Shown here piece by piece: positions 14,217 to 16,503 of a DNA stretch of 16,503 nucleotides (within the stretch, counting starts at the first letter, position 1; each line of letters opens with the position of its first letter). Below the pieces are notes generated by a model. That model did no database searches. It was not told the origin of the DNA and saw nothing but the letters and a program-made list of their open reading frames with translations. Source of the DNA: Bacillota bacterium (lineage in GTDB: Bacteria; Bacillota; Clostridia; DSM-8532); the NCBI GenBank assembly GCA_023410885.1, contig JAEYPI010000235.1, positions 1 to 16,503 of the forward strand. The letters are read 5' to 3'. Position numbers and translations under genes: made by a program.

Positions 14217-15338
14217 ATGGAATTGGGGAATTCATGTATGGCATCAAAGAAAACAAGTATAGGCATTATTGGATTGGGATTGATAGGAGGATCCATTGCT
14301 CGGGCTCTGAAACGTTGTGGAGATAGATATGTGATAACAGCATGGGATCAGGATGAGGATAACCTGAAAAAAGCATGCTCTGAAGGTGTTATCGATCATA
14401 GAGCGCCTCTCCTTAGGGAAGGGTTATCGGATTTGGATATTATCTTTTTATGTGTTCCGGTTAGTGCCATGCAATCTATTCTTTTAGAGCTTATACCCTA
14501 TCTATCACCCCGTTGTATTCTGACGGATGTGGGAAGTACTAAAGGGGAGGTTCTGGACCTTATATCCGCAATAAAGCTTAGTCAACCATTCATCGGCGGG
14601 CACCCTCTTGCCGGTTCAGAAAAATCAGGTTATTTGGCATCAAAGGCCAATCTTTTTGAAAACGTCTATTACTGTTTAACACCGATAGAAGGGACCGAGA
14701 TTGATGCACTGGAACGTTTAAGGGCGTTGGTCAGAGATATGGGGGCCATACCCATGGAAATAAGTCCGGAAGAACACGACAGGGTAACAGCAGCCATCAG
14801 TCACGTTCCCCATGTTATGGCGGCCTTGTTGGTTAATTTAGTGGGAAGTCTTGATAACCCCCGGAGCACTATGAAGACCATTGCGGCGGGCGGATTCAAA
14901 GATATAACTCGGATAGCGTCATCCTCTCCCGATCTCTGGACGGGAATATGTCTCTCTAACAAGGCCAAGATTCTTGAAACTTTATCTTTTCTCGGAAACG
15001 CGCTTACAGATTTTGAAGCTGACTTAATGACCGAGAATAAAACCGGGATTCAGGCCTTTTTTGACTCGGCCAGAACACTTAGGAATTCTTTTTCCGAGCG
15101 AAAAAGTCTTATACAAAGAACTTTTGATATCTTGGTTGATGTTGATGACAAACCCGGCATTATTGCTGTCATTGCGTCGGCTCTCGCCCATGAAAATATT
15201 AATATAAAGAATATCGGGATCCTCAATAATAGAGAGAATGAGGAGGGGGCCCTTCAAATCCAGTTTGAGAACGAAGAATCGAGAAGGCGGGGGATAGAGA
15301 CTCTGAATAAGCTGGGGTACCGTAGCCTAATCCGATGA
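14217..15338 (+). CDS. tyrA: prephenate dehydrogenase with C-terminal ACT domain
   Basis: Converts prephenate to 4-hydroxyphenylpyruvate with NAD+ in tyrosine synthesis. 373 residues. Rossmann motif GLGLIG at 19-24; GGHPLAGSEKSG and the HVPHVMAALLV helix contain the substrate-binding and catalytic histidines; FKDITRIASSSPDLWTGICLSNK is also family-typical. Residues about 303-373 (FDILVDVDDKPGIIAVIASALAHENINIKNIGI...) form an ACT domain, the regulatory module that usually binds tyrosine for feedback inhibition. Two starts are plausible: ATG 14217 (AGGT 8-11 bases before) and ATG 14238 (GGGGA 9-13 bases before), differing by seven N-terminal residues outside the domain. It follows the XerD-like gene by 29 bases. 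Other aromatic pathway genes (aroA, aroF, pheA) are not in the window. Confidence 0.94.
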   Translation: MELGNSCMASKKTSIGIIGLGLIGGSIARALKRCGDRYVITAWDQDEDNLKKACSEGVIDHRAPLLREGLSDLDIIFLCVPVSAMQSILLELIPYLSPRCILTDVGSTKGEVLDLISAIKLSQPFIGGHPLAGSEKSGYLASKANLFENVYYCLTPIEGTEIDALERLRALVRDMGAIPMEISPEEHDRVTAAISHVPHVMAALLVNLVGSLDNPRSTMKTIAAGGFKDITRIASSSPDLWTGICLSNKAKILETLSFLGNALTDFEADLMTENKTGIQAFFDSARTLRNSFSERKSLIQRTFDILVDVDDKPGIIAVIASALAHENINIKNIGILNNRENEEGALQIQFENEESRRRGIETLNKLGYRSLIR

Positions 15339-15376
15339 CGTAAAAACAATAACGTTAAAAGTGGTACAACGTATAA

Positions 15377-15418
15377 ATGCTGCTACCTCCTCATAAAGTC
15401 TAGGGAGGTGAGCAGCAT
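15377..15418 (+). promoter_or_regulatory. hairpin masking the ribosome binding site and start codon
   Basis: ATGCTGCT (15377-15384) pairs with AGCAGCAT (15411-15418), and ACCTCC (15385-15390) with GGAGGT (15404-15409); G15410 is a single bulge. This is a 14-bp stem with a 13-base loop, plus a possible T-G pair next to the loop. The 3' arm contains the whole Shine-Dalgarno GGGAGG and the first two bases of ATG 15417. No T-run follows, so it is not a terminator. It would be expected to block translation when folded. Confidence 0.7.
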
Positions 15419-16055
15419 GATTTTTGTCAGTGTTAGAAGAAAAACCCTTGGCTTTATTGTTTTGGCTATCATTCTATGCCTCGTAGTGTTTTCTATTTAC
15501 AGTACGGTAAGAATCGCACAAAACGAGAATAAATACCAATCGGTACTTAATATGACACGGATGTTTGAAGATACACATTTCATAGCCTATCTATCTGATG
15601 AAGAAACACAACGAGAAAATCAAAATGTTGAGGTGTTTGATATCGGAAGGGGTGAGGTCATTTCGAAAACGCCCTTGAACAAAGAGATACAAAATGAAGT
15701 ATTCAATTATGTCAAGGCCATCAAAAGTCTTTATACAAAGGTAATTCCCTTCCCGGAAAAGGGTTATGTCATCCGCGTTCCCTTTGATCCGCCTATGAAA
15801 GTCAAGTCAAAGTATTTGAATGATGTAGGCATAAAAACTTTGAGCTCTGTATTTATCATTATCAGTGAAAAGGAAGCTCCTCTTTTACTTGTTCTTGACA
15901 ATCAGCAAAGACCCTACTTTTATATTTTTAACGCCAGTGTTCAACCCTTATTGGATTTTGTGAAACTAACACCCCAGGATAAGGCATCGGAGGGAGAGCC
16001 AAACGAGGCTCCCACAGATTTGGAGCAGGAGGCCCAACCGGAAATAGAGGACTGA
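15417..16055 (+). CDS. unrecognised single-pass membrane protein
   Basis: 212 residues from ATG 15417. After a short basic start (FVSVRRK) there is one hydrophobic helix at about 8-27 (TLGFIVLAIILCLVVFSIYS), then a ~150-residue domain that should lie outside the membrane, with mixed alpha/beta character (NVEVFDIGRGEVISKTP, KGYVIRVPFDPPMKVKSKYLNDVGIKTLSSVFIIISEKEAPLLLVLDNQQRPYFYIFNAS) and an acidic, Glu/Pro-rich tail of about 30 residues. I know no domain of this shape and name no function. GGGAGG (15403-15408) is 8 bases before ATG 15417; GTG 15408 overlaps it and is less likely. Its translation start lies in a strong hairpin. A terminator at 16170-16207 probably ends its transcript. Confidence 0.82.
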   Translation: MIFVSVRRKTLGFIVLAIILCLVVFSIYSTVRIAQNENKYQSVLNMTRMFEDTHFIAYLSDEETQRENQNVEVFDIGRGEVISKTPLNKEIQNEVFNYVKAIKSLYTKVIPFPEKGYVIRVPFDPPMKVKSKYLNDVGIKTLSSVFIIISEKEAPLLLVLDNQQRPYFYIFNASVQPLLDFVKLTPQDKASEGEPNEAPTDLEQEAQPEIED

Positions 16056-16132
16056 TTATGTGAAATAAAAGAAGAAGCTACGGAAGTTTTGTTTCTCTTA
16101 AACCTTTTACTTGATTAATTAAGGCTGAACAG

Positions 16133-16162
16133 ACTTTGGAGAATTGCGGTCCTCCGTAAAGT
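16133..16162 (+). other. hairpin upstream of the terminator in the 3' region
   Basis: ACTTTGGAG (16133-16141) pairs with CTCC-GT-AAAGT (16152-16162) with a 2-base bulge, seven bases before the terminator stem. The 281 bases between 16056 and the tRNA hold no credible open reading frame; this stem, the terminator and the tRNA promoter are what I can see there. It may be just part of the 3' untranslated region. Confidence 0.35.
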
Positions 16163-16169
16163 AAGTTGA

Positions 16170-16207
16170 CCTCTTAAAGCAGATAGATAGCTTTAGGAGG
16201 TTTTTTT
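16170..16207 (+). terminator. Rho-independent terminator
   Basis: CCTCTTAAAGC (16170-16180) and GCTTTAGGAGG (16190-16200) form an 11-bp stem with one T-G wobble and a 9-base loop, followed directly by seven T. It is a strong intrinsic terminator, 114 bases after the last protein gene. Confidence 0.9.
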
Positions 16208-16294
16208 ATGTAGCAATTATAGGGTCACACCAGAGGGACAACTTAAAATTTCATATAAGTTTTAGATAGATTTGACGAAAAATTATAAAAAGTA

Positions 16295-16323
16295 TTGAAA
16301 AAAAGCGGGTTCTTGTTTATAAT
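16295..16323 (+). promoter_or_regulatory. strong sigma-A promoter of the tRNA-Ala gene
   Basis: TTGAAA (16295-16300) and a perfect TATAAT (16318-16323) are separated by 17 bases, with an A-rich tract upstream (16273-16292) like an UP element. The start would be about 16330, a few bases before the mature tRNA. Confidence 0.85.
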
Positions 16324-16336
16324 ATGAGAGTGCCGT

Positions 16337-16412
16337 GGGGGTGTAGCTCACCTGGGAGAGCGCTTGACTGGCAGTCAAGAGGTAAGGGGTTCGATCCCCC
16401 TCATCTCCACCA
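16337..16412 (+). tRNA. tRNA-Ala (anticodon GGC)
   Basis: A complete 76-base cloverleaf including an encoded CCA end. The acceptor stem GGGGGTG pairs with CATCTCC, with a G3-T70 wobble, the alanine identity element, and a second wobble at pair 5. D stem GCTC/GAGC, anticodon stem CTTGA/TCAAG with loop CTGGCAG (anticodon GGC at 16370-16372, reading GCC), 5-base variable loop, T stem AGGGG/CCCCT with loop TTCGATC. Discriminator base is A16409, also usual for alanine. It reads GCC and GCT codons. Confidence 0.96.
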
Positions 16413-16414
16413 AG

Positions 16415-16451
16415 AAAGTCCTGAAACTTTAAGGGTTTCGGGACTTTTTTT
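16415..16451 (+). terminator. Rho-independent terminator after tRNA-Ala
   Basis: AAAGTCCTGAAAC (16415-16427) pairs with GTTTCGGGACTTT (16435-16447), a 13-bp stem with one T-G wobble and a 7-base loop, and the T-run extends to 16451. It makes the tRNA a single-gene transcript. Confidence 0.9.
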
Positions 16452-16485
16452 GTGTTACTCGCAAATGGCAGAAGGACGGTATTTT

Positions 16486-16503
16486 GGGGGTGTAGCTCAA
16501 GGG
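16486..16503 (+). tRNA. 5' end of a second tRNA gene, cut by the window edge
   Basis: The first 14 bases (GGGGGTGTAGCTCA) equal those of the tRNA-Ala upstream: the same acceptor 5' strand, bases 8-9, D stem and first D-loop base. The D loop then differs (AAGGG against ACCTGGG). The anticodon is outside the window, so only likely alanine identity can be suggested. Confidence 0.65.

Overview
The window reads as chromosomal DNA from an endospore-forming member of the Bacillota, most likely class Clostridia. The evidence is a complete sigK with a pro-sequence, a YtvI-like membrane protein, AGGAGG-type ribosome binding sites throughout, TTG-A/TATAAT promoters, an IspH-ribosomal protein S1 fusion (a clostridial arrangement) and moderate G+C. 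I cannot name a genus. Nearly all of it is housekeeping gene space; no phage, insertion sequence, CRISPR array or plasmid gene is visible.

Layout. Bases 1-209 hold the 3' end of thpR, followed by a YtvI/AI-2E family permease (267-1433). sigK lies convergent to these on the minus strand (1505-2200) and ends in its own terminator. Everything after it is on the plus strand. First come a MurR/RpiR regulator and a BaiN/HI0933-type flavoprotein (2371-4522), then a small membrane-anchored protein with a possible sigma-K promoter (4690-5118). A probable operon follows from a good sigma-A promoter at 5182: a Lin0512 family protein, cmk, plsC and ispH-rpsA (5267-9011), closed by a 10-bp hairpin. After a repeat-rich gap come cheR, a 56-residue coiled-coil protein, ruvA and ruvB (9211-11855), tightly packed. 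Then proC, a nudF-like Nudix hydrolase, a truncated XerD-like recombinase, tyrA with an ACT domain, and an unrecognised single-pass membrane protein (11945-16055). The window ends with a strong terminator, a complete tRNA-Ala(GGC) with promoter and terminator, and the first 18 bases of another tRNA.

Functional themes are lipid and isoprenoid precursor synthesis plus translation (plsC, ispH-S1, cmk), Holliday junction processing (ruvAB), proline and tyrosine synthesis (proC, tyrA), and mother-cell sporulation (sigK, ytvI).

Points most worth a second look: the XerD-like protein lacks several catalytic residues and its C-terminus although its reading frame is open; a 14-bp hairpin masks both the Shine-Dalgarno and the start codon of the unknown membrane gene at 15417; a compound direct/inverted repeat sits before cheR and shares a core with another intergenic gap 4.5 kb away; and SigK carries an unusual CGNC tetrapeptide in region 4. 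I see no clear large undescribed multi-gene system here.
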